64,000 nt of DNA, taken from positions 1 to 64,000 of the forward strand of contig JASLGG010000023.1 of assembly GCA_030150265.1 (NCBI GenBank), given 5' to 3'. The stretch is from Protaetiibacter sp. (lineage in GTDB: Bacteria; Actinomycetota; Actinomycetes; Actinomycetales; Microbacteriaceae). The position numbers and the translations under genes are program-made. Below the pieces are notes generated by a model. That model made no database searches. It saw nothing but the letters and a program-made list of their open reading frames with translations, and was not told the origin of the DNA. This document shows positions 57,443 to 64,000 of the stretch, in pieces. Positions within the stretch are counted from its first letter, which is position 1. Each line of letters opens with the position of its first letter.

Positions 57443-58707
57443 GGCGCCTCCTCCCACGCCCGGGTGAACAGGTCGACGCCGCCGAAGTTGCCCGACTTGA
57501 GCAGCACGCCGAGCACGGGCTCCCCCGCGACCGCCGTGGCGCGGCCGGTCGCCCAGGCGACGCCCGGATCGACGCGGCGCGTGAGGCGCAGGGCGCGCAG
57601 CCCGAGGGCGCGCGTGACGGCGCCGCTCGTCTCGCCGCCCGCGACGATCAGGCGGCGCACGCGGAGCTCGGCGACGGCGACGTGGGCCGCCTCCGCGAGC
57701 ACGGCCTCCACGGCATCCGCCGCCGCGGCGACGCCGAGCCGTTGCTGTGCCACAGCGATCGCCTCCGGATCGTGGCCCGCGCTCACGATCGGCAGTCGCC
57801 CGGCGTCGAGCTCGGCACGGATGTCGGCGAGCGCCTCGGCCACCGCGGTCGCCCGGTCGTCGGCGGCACGCACGGCGTCGACCACCACGGTCGGTCCGCC
57901 CGCCGCCGCGAGCTGCTCGCGCGTACGGGCGCTCGCGCTGCCGGCGAGCACGAGACGCGCTCCGGCATCCGGGAGCTCGGGTGCCGCCCCCGCGTGGGCG
58001 GGCCGCACCCGGCGCCCGAGGGCCGTGATGAGCCCCGCGCCGCCGCCCGGCAGCACCTCGACGCCCGGCGTGTCGATGGCCGCCGCGAGCACGTCGAGAT
58101 CGGCGTCGTCGAGCGCGTCGGCGAGCACGTGACCGTCGGCGGCTGCGAGATCCGCCGCGACCGCATCCGCACCCCGGAGCAGCGCGCGGTGGTCGACGAG
58201 CGACACGGGGCGCGGCGTCTGGCGCCCGAGCACCTGCACGAGGTCGGGGTCGGTCATGGGCGTGAGGGGGTGGCGGGCGAGCGGGCTCTCGCTCAGCAGG
58301 CGGTCGCTCACGAAGAGGTGGCCGCGGTAGACGGTGCGGTCGGAGTGCGGCGTGGCGGGCGTGCCGGCGCTCGCGCGGTAGCCGCCCGCGTCGAGGAGGG
58401 CGTCGGCGACGGGGCCGATCATGCCCTCGTCGGTGGAGTCGAAGGTCGAGCAGTACTTCTGGTACCAGCGCCCGGCGCCGGCGTCTCGTAGCGCGGATGC
58501 CGCGGCGAGGCTGTCGGCGACGGCCCGCTCGCGGGGCGCGGTACGGGTGCCGAGCCCCACGACGACCGCGTCGACGTCGCGCGGGACGGCCGCGGCATCC
58601 GGAACCCCCAGCACGACGGCCACCTCGAGCCCGAGCTCGCGCAGCTCGGCGGCGACGTCGCACGCGCCCGTCACGTCGTCGGCGATCACGCCCCAACGCT
58701 CGGCCAT
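57439..58707 (-). CDS. otnK: Four-carbon acid sugar kinase, OtnK-like (DUF1537)
   Basis: 422 residues; AAAGGGGG before the ATG at 58707. N-terminal substrate domain: GVIADDVTGACDVAAEL, KYCSTFDSTDEGMIGPVAD. C-terminal nucleotide domain: LIVAGGETSGAVTRAL and VLLKSGNFGGVDLF. These are the DUF1537 signature blocks of kinases that phosphorylate 3-oxo-tetronates (or D-threonate/L-threonate) at C4. The usual partner dehydrogenase (LtnD/DenD) that makes 3-oxo-tetronate from the acid is not in the window. It forms a coupled pair with the decarboxylase. Confidence 0.9.
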   Translation of the reverse strand: MAERWGVIADDVTGACDVAAELRELGLEVAVVLGVPDAAAVPRDVDAVVVGLGTRTAPRERAVADSLAAASALRDAGAGRWYQKYCSTFDSTDEGMIGPVADALLDAGGYRASAGTPATPHSDRTVYRGHLFVSDRLLSESPLARHPLTPMTDPDLVQVLGRQTPRPVSLVDHRALLRGADAVAADLAAADGHVLADALDDADLDVLAAAIDTPGVEVLPGGGAGLITALGRRVRPAHAGAAPELPDAGARLVLAGSASARTREQLAAAGGPTVVVDAVRAADDRATAVAEALADIRAELDAGRLPIVSAGHDPEAIAVAQQRLGVAAAADAVEAVLAEAAHVAVAELRVRRLIVAGGETSGAVTRALGLRALRLTRRVDPGVAWATGRATAVAGEPVLGVLLKSGNFGGVDLFTRAWEEAP

Positions 58708-58763
58708 TCGCGCACCCCCTTTGACGACGACCCGTCGGCGGTGTCATGCTCGACGGCATGCCC

Positions 58764-58787
58764 GGATGTGAGAACGTTATCCTATCC
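58764..58787. promoter_or_regulatory. Operator-like palindrome centred on AACGTT between otnK and the FGGY kinase gene
   Basis: GGAT-N5-AACGTT-N5-ATCC, 24 bp, containing TGAGAACGTTATCC. The AACGTT core resembles LacI-type operators. A TATCCT -10 (58779-58784) for the plus strand overlaps it. It can control both arms. Confidence 0.55.
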
Positions 58788-58805
58788 GTGCAGACGCGCG
58801 TGCAG

Positions 58806-60257
58806 ATGCTCGGCATCGACATCGGCAGCACCAACGTGAAGGCCGCCGTGGTCGCCCTGGACGACGGTCGCGTGCGGGAGCTGGCCGTCGCCCGCCGCAG
58901 CACCGCGGGCCTCGACGCGGCCGGTCTCGTGGATGCGGCCCTCGCCGCCGCGGATGCCGCGCTCGCCGAGGCGGGCACCCCGGTCGCCGCGATCGGCATC
59001 GCCTCGATGGCCGAGACCGGAGCGCTCGTGGACCCGGCCGGCCGCCCGAGCGGACCCCTCATCCGCTGGGATCGCCACGGCGACGCCCGCGCCCGCCTCG
59101 CCCTCGCCGGCCGCCTCGACCCCGCCGAGCTGCACGCCCGCACGGGCGCGCCGCTCGTGCCCAAGCTGCCGCTGCTGAGCTGGGCGGAGCTCGTGCGCGA
59201 GAGGATCCCGGCCGGCGCGCGCTGGGCCTTTGCCGCCGACCTCGTGGCCGCCGCCCTCACGGGACGCGTCGCGACCGACCACACCCTCGCCGGCCGCAGC
59301 GGCGCCTACCGCCTGCCGGCGCCGGGCGAGCCGCTGCCCGCCGACTGGGACGGGGAGCCGCTCGACGCGCTCGCGGTCCCGCGCGCGCTGCTCGGCGAGG
59401 TGCTCGCACCGGGCGAGCCCGTCGGCGTCGTCGATCGCGGCCTCGACGCCGCACGCGGGTCGACGGTGCGCATCGCGGGCCACGACCACGCGGTGGCGGC
59501 GCGCGGCGCGGGCGCCGGCGAACCCGGCACGATCGTGCACTCCCTCGGCACGACCGAGGCCGTGCTCGCCCTCGCCGCCCACGGCACGGCGGTCGACCGC
59601 CTCACGGCAGGCCAGCAGGGCATCAGCGTCGTGCGCGGCGTCGACGGCGACCGCGAGGGGGTGCTCGCGGGCAGCCCCGCGGGCGGCTCGCTCATCGCCG
59701 ACTGGCGGCGGCGTGCCGCGGAGGCGGGGGCGGATGCCGACGCGCTCCTCGCGGACGCCCCGCCGCATCCGGGCCCCGCCCTCGCGCTCCCCTACCCCAC
59801 GGGGCGCCAGTGCCCCGAGCCCGACCCCGAAGCCCGCTACCTGCTGCGCGAGGCCCGGCCGGGCGATCCGGCCGACGAGCTCACCGGCATCCTGCGCGGG
59901 CTCGCCGCCCACGGCGCCTGGATGCGCGACGCCGTCGCCGCGCTCACCGGCACCCCCGCGGACGCCCGCATCGTCGCGACCGGTGCACCCGTGCGCCGCA
60001 ACGACCGCCTCGCCGGGCTCATGGCGTCGCTCGTCGGCGGTCCCTTGCCCGTCGTCGACCTCGACGCCCCCGTCGCGACGGGGGCGGCCGCACTCGCCGC
60101 CGAGCGCGAGGGGCTCGTGGCGCGCGCCGACGCGCCGCTCCGCGTCGTGCCCGAGCGCGACGACGGGATGCCGGAGCTCCGCGCCCGGTTCGCCGCCGCG
60201 CTCGCCGAGACCGCACCCCAGACCGCACCCGCCTCTGTCAGCGAAGGAGCAGTATGA
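58806..60257 (+). CDS. FGGY-family carbohydrate kinase
   Basis: 483 residues from ATG 58806; in-frame GTGs at 58788 and 58800 are alternatives, as no ribosome site decides. N-terminal LGIDIGSTNVKAAVV phosphate-1 motif, GIASMAETGALVDPAGRP, central IAGHDHAVAARGAGAGEPGTIVHSLGTTEAVL, and C-terminal ATGAPVRRNDRLAGLMASLVGGPLPVVDLDAPVATGAA. FGGY kinases phosphorylate ketoses or polyols; the next gene is a YihT-like aldolase, so phosphorylation of a ketose at C1 is inferred. The next gene overlaps by 4 bp. Confidence 0.92.
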   Translation: MLGIDIGSTNVKAAVVALDDGRVRELAVARRSTAGLDAAGLVDAALAAADAALAEAGTPVAAIGIASMAETGALVDPAGRPSGPLIRWDRHGDARARLALAGRLDPAELHARTGAPLVPKLPLLSWAELVRERIPAGARWAFAADLVAAALTGRVATDHTLAGRSGAYRLPAPGEPLPADWDGEPLDALAVPRALLGEVLAPGEPVGVVDRGLDAARGSTVRIAGHDHAVAARGAGAGEPGTIVHSLGTTEAVLALAAHGTAVDRLTAGQQGISVVRGVDGDREGVLAGSPAGGSLIADWRRRAAEAGADADALLADAPPHPGPALALPYPTGRQCPEPDPEARYLLREARPGDPADELTGILRGLAAHGAWMRDAVAALTGTPADARIVATGAPVRRNDRLAGLMASLVGGPLPVVDLDAPVATGAAALAAEREGLVARADAPLRVVPERDDGMPELRARFAAALAETAPQTAPASVSEGAV

Positions 60258-61147
60258 CCATCCCCCGACCGACCCTCGACGCCATCGCCCGCCCCGGCGG
60301 CGGCTTCGCCATGATCGCCATGGACCAGCGCGAGAGCCTGCGGCACATGTTCGATGTCGCGGGCGCGGGGCGCCCCGGCGACGGGGTGCTCGTGGACTTC
60401 AAGCGCGCCGTCGCGACCGAGCTGGCCGACCTCGCGAGCGGCTTCCTCGTCGACCGCGACTTCGGCGGCCTCGGCATCCTGGGCGACGGGCTGCTGCCGA
60501 CCGGCTGCGGCTTCATCCTGGCCGCCGACGCGCTGGAGCAGGAGCCCGGCGGACCCGTCGAGGACACCGGCCTCGACACCGCGGCCCTCGAAGACGCGCG
60601 CACCGACGGGGTCGCGGCGATCAAGCTGCTCGTGATCTGGCGGCGGGATGCGCGGCGCGAGGCCCGCGTCGAGCTCGCCCGCCGTTTCGTCGCCGAAGCC
60701 CGCGAACGCGGTGTGCTCTCGGTGCTCGAGCCCGTGGTGCGGGCGACCCCCGAGGAGCTCGCCGCCGGCGGCTGGGACCAGGAGGCCGCCATCCGCGAGG
60801 CCGCGCGTGAGCTCTCGCCGCTCGGCTCCTCGCTCTACAAGGTGCAGGTGCCGCTCGCGGGCGCCGGCGACGCACGCACCCAGCTCGCCGCGAGCGAGGA
60901 GCTCGCGCGCGACATCACCGGACCGTGGGTCGTGCTCTCGCAGGGGGTGCCGCTCGAGCGGTTCCCGGATGCCGTCGAGGCCGCCTGCCGCGCGGGCGCG
61001 AGCGGCTTCCTCGCCGGACGCGCCCTGTGGAGCGACGTCGTGGGAGCCCCGGATGTCGCGGCGACGCTGCGCGAGCGCTCCCGCCCGCGGCTCGAGAGGC
61101 TCGGCGAGATCGTCGACGCCCACGCCCGCCCCTGGACGGAGGCCTGA
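60254..61147 (+). CDS. YihT-like class I aldolase (sulfofructosephosphate/LacD-type)
   Basis: 297 residues; GAAGGAG before the ATG at 60254. Compared from memory with E. coli YihT: GGFAMIAMDQRESLRHMF, VLVDFKRAVATEL, DGVAAIKLLVIWRRD, LSVLEPVVRATP, SSLYKVQVPLAGAG and GASGFLAGRALWSDVVG all align. The Schiff-base lysine should be the Lys in LYKVQVP (about residue 195). YihT splits 6-deoxy-6-sulfofructose 1-phosphate to DHAP and sulfolactaldehyde. No other sulfoquinovose genes are here, so the true substrate may be an ordinary or modified ketose 1-phosphate. Confidence 0.85.
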   Translation: MTIPRPTLDAIARPGGGFAMIAMDQRESLRHMFDVAGAGRPGDGVLVDFKRAVATELADLASGFLVDRDFGGLGILGDGLLPTGCGFILAADALEQEPGGPVEDTGLDTAALEDARTDGVAAIKLLVIWRRDARREARVELARRFVAEARERGVLSVLEPVVRATPEELAAGGWDQEAAIREAARELSPLGSSLYKVQVPLAGAGDARTQLAASEELARDITGPWVVLSQGVPLERFPDAVEAACRAGASGFLAGRALWSDVVGAPDVAATLRERSRPRLERLGEIVDAHARPWTEA

Positions 61148-61148
61148 C

Positions 61149-61841
61149 ATGCGCATCGGATTCCTGCACACCGTGCCGGCGCTCGCGCCGCGCTTCGACG
61201 CCGAGCTGGCATCCGCCGTGCCCGGCGCGACGGCCGTGCACCTCGTCGACGCCGAGCTGCTCGCGACCGCCGTGCGCTCGGGCGTCGACGAGCGAGTCGA
61301 CGCCGCGGTCGTCCGGCACATCGCGCACCTCGCCGGCGAGGGCGCGGATGCCGTGCTCGTGACGTGCTCGTCGATCGGCGAGTCGGTCGAGAGGGCCGCG
61401 CGCACGGCCGCCGTGCCCGTCGTGCGGGTCGATGCCCGGATGGCGGCCGACGCCGTCGCCGCGGCCGGGGCGAGCGGGCGCATCGCCGTGCTCGCGACGC
61501 TCGAGGCCACCCTCGGGCCGACGGGTCGCATCCTCGAGCGGGCCGCCGCCGCGACGCCCGAGCCGCCGACCGTGCGGGCGAGCGTCGTGCCGGATGCCGC
61601 CGCCGCGCGCGCCGCGGGCGACCTCGCCCGCCACGACCGGCTCGTCGCGGATGCCGTGCGCGCGGCCGCCGAGGACGCCGACGTCATCGTGCTCGCGCAG
61701 GCGTCGATGGCGACCGCGGCCGACGAGGCGCACGTCGAGGTGCCCGTGCTGACCTCCCCCGCGTCCGCGCTCCGTGCCGTGCTCGACGCGGCCGCGGGCT
61801 CGGGCTCGGGCGCGGGCGCGGGCTCGACGGTCCTCCGGTGA
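61149..61841 (+). CDS. Asp/Glu/hydantoin racemase-family protein
   Basis: 230 residues, starting 1 bp after the aldolase stop. Two-domain racemase fold: IGFLHTVPAL, VLVTCSSIGESVERAA (first catalytic Cys in TCSS), VPVVRVDARMAADAVAAAG, IAVLATLEATLGPTGRIL, and VIVLAQASMATAADEA where the second Cys of true racemases is replaced by Ala or Ser. With only one catalytic cysteine a racemase reaction is unlikely; decarboxylase, isomerase or another carbanion chemistry is possible. Ends in a Gly/Ser tail next to a hairpin element. Confidence 0.8.
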   Translation: MRIGFLHTVPALAPRFDAELASAVPGATAVHLVDAELLATAVRSGVDERVDAAVVRHIAHLAGEGADAVLVTCSSIGESVERAARTAAVPVVRVDARMAADAVAAAGASGRIAVLATLEATLGPTGRILERAAAATPEPPTVRASVVPDAAAARAAGDLARHDRLVADAVRAAAEDADVIVLAQASMATAADEAHVEVPVLTSPASALRAVLDAAAGSGSGAGAGSTVLR

Positions 61842-61896
61842 GGGGTCGCAGAATGCGCTCAACCAGCCCTCATGGGGACAGGTTGCGACCCCTCAC
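61838..61896. repeat. Hairpin element around the start codon of the GH13 gene
   Basis: GTGAGGGGTCGCA (61838-61850) and TGCGACCCCTCAC (61884-61896) form a perfect 13-bp stem with a 33-nt loop that holds the ATG at 61853. GAGGGG of the left arm also serves as the ribosome site. Confidence 0.85.
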
Positions 61897-63367
61897 CGCG
61901 CGCGGCGTGCGGCTGCTCTGCTACGCCGACCGGCTCGGCGGCGACCTGCGCCGGCTCGGCGAGGTGCTCGACGGCCCGCTCGCCGACCTCGCGGGCGTGC
62001 ACATCCTGCCCTTCTACACCCCCTTCGACGGCGACGACGCGGGCTTCGACCCCGTCGACCACACCGCCGTCGACCCCCGGCTCGGCGACTGGAGCGACCT
62101 CGCCGCGATCGCCGCGACGCGCGAGGTGACCGCCGACGTGATCGTCAACCACACCTCCACCTCCTCGCCCGAGTTCCTCGACTGGTCGGCGAACGGCGAC
62201 GCCTCGCCGCACGCCGGCATGTTCCTGACCTTCGACCGGGTGTTCCCCGACGGCGGCGACGAGGCCGGCATCACCGCGTTCTACCGCCCGCGCCCCGGCC
62301 TGCCCTTCACCCCCTACGCGGTCGCGGGCGAGCGCCGCCTCGTCTGGACCACCTTCATGCCGAGCCAGGTCGACCTCGACGTACGGCATCCTGCGGCCCT
62401 CGCCTACCTCGACCGCATCGTCGGCGCCCTCGCCCAGGCGGGCGTCGAGGTCGTGCGCCTCGACGCCGTCGGCTACGCCGTGAAGACCCCCGGCAGCGAC
62501 GCGTTCATGACGGATGCCACCCTCGCCTTCGTCGAGGAGCTCACGGCCCGGCTGCGCGCGGCGGGCATGCGCGTGCTCGTCGAGGTGCACGCGCACCACA
62601 GCCTGCAGCTCGCCATCGCACCGCTCGTCGACCTCGTCTACGACTTCGCGCTCGCCCCGACGCTGCTGCACGCGCTCGGCGACGGCGACATCGAGCCGCT
62701 GCTGCGCTGGCTCGACATCCGTCCCCTCAACGCCGTGACGGTGCTCGACACGCACGACGGCATCGGCATCATCGACGCGGGACCCGCGGGCGATCGGCCG
62801 GGGCTCATCGACGAGGCCGCCATGCGGGCCATCTTCGACCGCGCGGCCGTCGCGACCGACGGCCACTCCGAGCTCGCCTCCGTCGTGCCGCAGTGGGCCT
62901 CGATGCCTCACCAGATCAACGCGACCTTCCCGAGCGTCGTGGCCGACGACGAGGCCTACGTGCTGTGCCGCGCGGTGCAGCTCATGCTGCCGGGCGAGCC
63001 GCAGCTGTACTACGTGGGCCTGCTCGACGGCCGCGACGATCGCGCCCGCTTCCTCGCGACGGGTCAGGGCCGCGAGGTCAACCGGCACGCCTACACGCAC
63101 GGGGAGCTGCTCGAAGCGCTCGCGCGCCAGGTGCCGCGCGCGATCCTCGCGCTCGCCCGGCTGCGACGCGACCACCCCGCCTTCGACGGCGCGTTCGCGG
63201 TCACCCGCACGGGCGCGCACTCCCTGCGCCTCGAGTGGACGGCACCGGATGCGCGTCTCGCCCTCGACGCCGACCTCGCGCCCGGCGCACGCGTCGCGGT
63301 GCTCACCGACGAGCGCGACGGTGTCACCCGCGAGCTGCGCGGGGTGGACGGGCTGGCCGGGATGTGA
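61853..63367 (+). CDS. Sucrose phosphorylase-like GH13 (subfamily 18) enzyme
   Basis: 504 residues from the ATG at 61853, with GAGGGG seven bases upstream (GTG at 61838 is the alternative). Signature segments: LPFYTPFDGDDAGFDPVDHTAVDPRLGDW, DVIVNHTS, VVRLDAVGYAVKTPG with the Asp nucleophile (about residue 203), VEVHAHHS with the Glu acid/base (about residue 243) and VLDTHDGIGIID. GH13_18 enzymes phosphorolyse sucrose, sucrose 6'-phosphate or glucosylglycerate to glucose 1-phosphate. The initial MRSTSPHGDR is repeat-derived. No signal peptide. Confidence 0.92.
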   Translation: MRSTSPHGDRLRPLTARGVRLLCYADRLGGDLRRLGEVLDGPLADLAGVHILPFYTPFDGDDAGFDPVDHTAVDPRLGDWSDLAAIAATREVTADVIVNHTSTSSPEFLDWSANGDASPHAGMFLTFDRVFPDGGDEAGITAFYRPRPGLPFTPYAVAGERRLVWTTFMPSQVDLDVRHPAALAYLDRIVGALAQAGVEVVRLDAVGYAVKTPGSDAFMTDATLAFVEELTARLRAAGMRVLVEVHAHHSLQLAIAPLVDLVYDFALAPTLLHALGDGDIEPLLRWLDIRPLNAVTVLDTHDGIGIIDAGPAGDRPGLIDEAAMRAIFDRAAVATDGHSELASVVPQWASMPHQINATFPSVVADDEAYVLCRAVQLMLPGEPQLYYVGLLDGRDDRARFLATGQGREVNRHAYTHGELLEALARQVPRAILALARLRRDHPAFDGAFAVTRTGAHSLRLEWTAPDARLALDADLAPGARVAVLTDERDGVTRELRGVDGLAGM

Positions 63368-63440
63368 CGGCGCGATGCGGAGGCGCCCTTGGTGCTCGAC
63401 GGCGGCTCGGCTAGGATCTCAACGCGTGCCGCTCTCGCGG

Positions 63441-63492
63441 CGCGAAGTGAGCTCGGAAGCCCTCCGGACGGTGGGCGTGCCGAGCTTCGCGC
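63441..63492. other. Structured intergenic segment with a hairpin and promoter-like sequence
   Basis: GCGCGAA...GCTCGG pairs with CCGAGC...TTCGCGC, interrupted by a GTGA bulge. A TTGGTG-N17-TAGGAT promoter-like sequence lies upstream on the plus strand (63388-63416). It may be the terminator of the minus-strand gene or a small RNA; no coding potential is supported. Confidence 0.35.
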
Positions 63493-63495
63493 TTT

Positions 63496-64000
63496 CTACG
63501 GCAGGATCCGCACCGTCGAGACCAGCGGAGCCGCGCGCCGGAGCCAATCGCCGCCTCGTGCCGAAGCCCACGCGATCGCGTCGGGCACCCACAGCAGCGG
63601 CTCTGCGTACGCTCTTTCATGCAGATATGCGACTCGGTCCAGCGCGCCGTCGCGCTCCAGTTGCCGCCGGATAGCACGGCGATCGAAGTCGACGTAGGAG
63701 TCGTCCTTCTCGAGCACCAGGCGTGTCGCGCCGAGGGACACCGCATCCGCCGTCACCGCCGAGAGGCAACGCTCCCGCGCGACCGGCTCCGACCTGCCCG
63801 AGACCCGATAGACGCGGCTCGTGAACCCATGCTCGACAAGCGCGGACAGAATCACTCGCCGTCGGCCGTCGCTCTCGCTCCTGAAGTGGACACGACGCTG
63901 ACCTCTCATCCGCAACGCGTCGACCGCCTTGCGAAGCGCTGCGCTCTCGCCCGAGGGCACGACCACGGCGACCAGGATGTAGTCGCGAACCTTGCTCTCA
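63496..64000 (-). CDS. Hypothetical protein (partial, N-terminus off window)
   Basis: 168 codons are visible, open to the window edge; the stop is at 63496. Readable blocks are DYILVAVVVPSGESAALRKAVDALRMRGQRRVHF, RRRVILSALVEHGFTSRVYRV, GATRLVLEKDDSYVDFDRRAIRRQL and the C-terminal VPDAIAWASARGGDWLRRAAPLV. The VVVP, Arg/His-rich middle and acidic DDSYVDFDR region resemble DUF3800-type, RNase H-fold proteins of Actinobacteria, but I cannot name a family with certainty. Function unknown. Confidence 0.7.
   Translation of the reverse strand, partial: ESKVRDYILVAVVVPSGESAALRKAVDALRMRGQRRVHFRSESDGRRRVILSALVEHGFTSRVYRVSGRSEPVARERCLSAVTADAVSLGATRLVLEKDDSYVDFDRRAIRRQLERDGALDRVAYLHERAYAEPLLWVPDAIAWASARGGDWLRRAAPLVSTVRILP

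Noticed and set aside
60254..61147. A complete sulfoquinovose degradation pathway
   Set aside because: Only the YihT-like aldolase is present. There is no sulfoquinovosidase (GH31), isomerase, PfkB-type kinase or sulfolactaldehyde reductase in the window.
63389..63697. 102-codon plus-strand frame near the right edge preceded by promoter-like sequence
   Set aside because: It is mostly antisense to the hypothetical minus-strand gene, has no ribosome site and a low-complexity Ser/Arg product.

Overview
The window looks like a chromosomal segment of a high-GC actinobacterium, most likely a member of Microbacteriaceae. This is inferred from the actinobacterial RpoB/RpoC sequences, a TTG-started rpoB, a Gram-positive type IV pilus locus, Lhr next to Nei2, CGNR and DUF4916/DUF2510 proteins, TANNNT -10 boxes with a weak or absent -35, and leaderless starts. 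No phage, IS element, CRISPR array or plasmid function was found. Unless stated otherwise, gene calls rest on reading the translated sequences without any database search.

Region 1 (1-11,290, mostly minus strand): a type IV pilus locus transcribed right to left: pilB/gspE, pilT, pilC, a major pilin, two minor prepilin-like proteins, a large PilX-like protein carrying a predicted beta-solenoid, prepilin peptidase, and pilM running off the left edge. Two membrane-protein genes separate it from rpoC and rpoB (11,300-18,697).

Region 2 (18,990-33,160): single genes and small operons of general function. These include a DUF2807 lipoprotein, a spermidine-synthase-like protein, a PQQ-type sugar dehydrogenase, SprT-like, CGNR, RidA, ComB-like, DEAD-box helicase, DUF4916 and DUF2510 proteins. 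A glutaryl-CoA-dehydrogenase-like/CaiB pair follows, then an ABC exporter with a NarL-type two-component system.

Region 3 (33,340-45,731): lhr-nei2, a DMT exporter, an LLM flavin oxidoreductase, a small alarmone synthetase, an RlmG/RsmC-like methyltransferase, tRNA-Ser(CGA) with a clean terminator, a DHFR-like protein, and a divergent MarR-type regulator/SDR pair with a perfect operator palindrome. The lhr gene carries several palindromic repeats that keep the reading frame.

Region 4 (45,732-63,367): D,D-carboxypeptidase, then two carbohydrate loci. The first has two ABC permeases, a solute-binding protein, a GH2 beta-mannosidase-like enzyme, a GH1 beta-glucosidase and an FAD oxidoreductase; both of its promoters carry the same LacI-type operator. 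The second is divergent: otnK/otnC-like genes on the minus strand, and an FGGY kinase, a YihT-like aldolase, an Asp/Glu racemase-like protein and a sucrose-phosphorylase-like GH13 enzyme on the plus strand. Both arms appear to lead to dihydroxyacetone phosphate. A gene-free, repeat-rich stretch (56,420-56,812) separates the two loci. A partial hypothetical gene runs off the right edge.

The most interesting signals are the dispersed hairpin elements that supply a start codon, a stop codon or in-frame linkers to genes, the divergent DHAP-forming cluster, the pilus beta-solenoid protein, and GC-rich boxes shared by pilus and exporter promoters.
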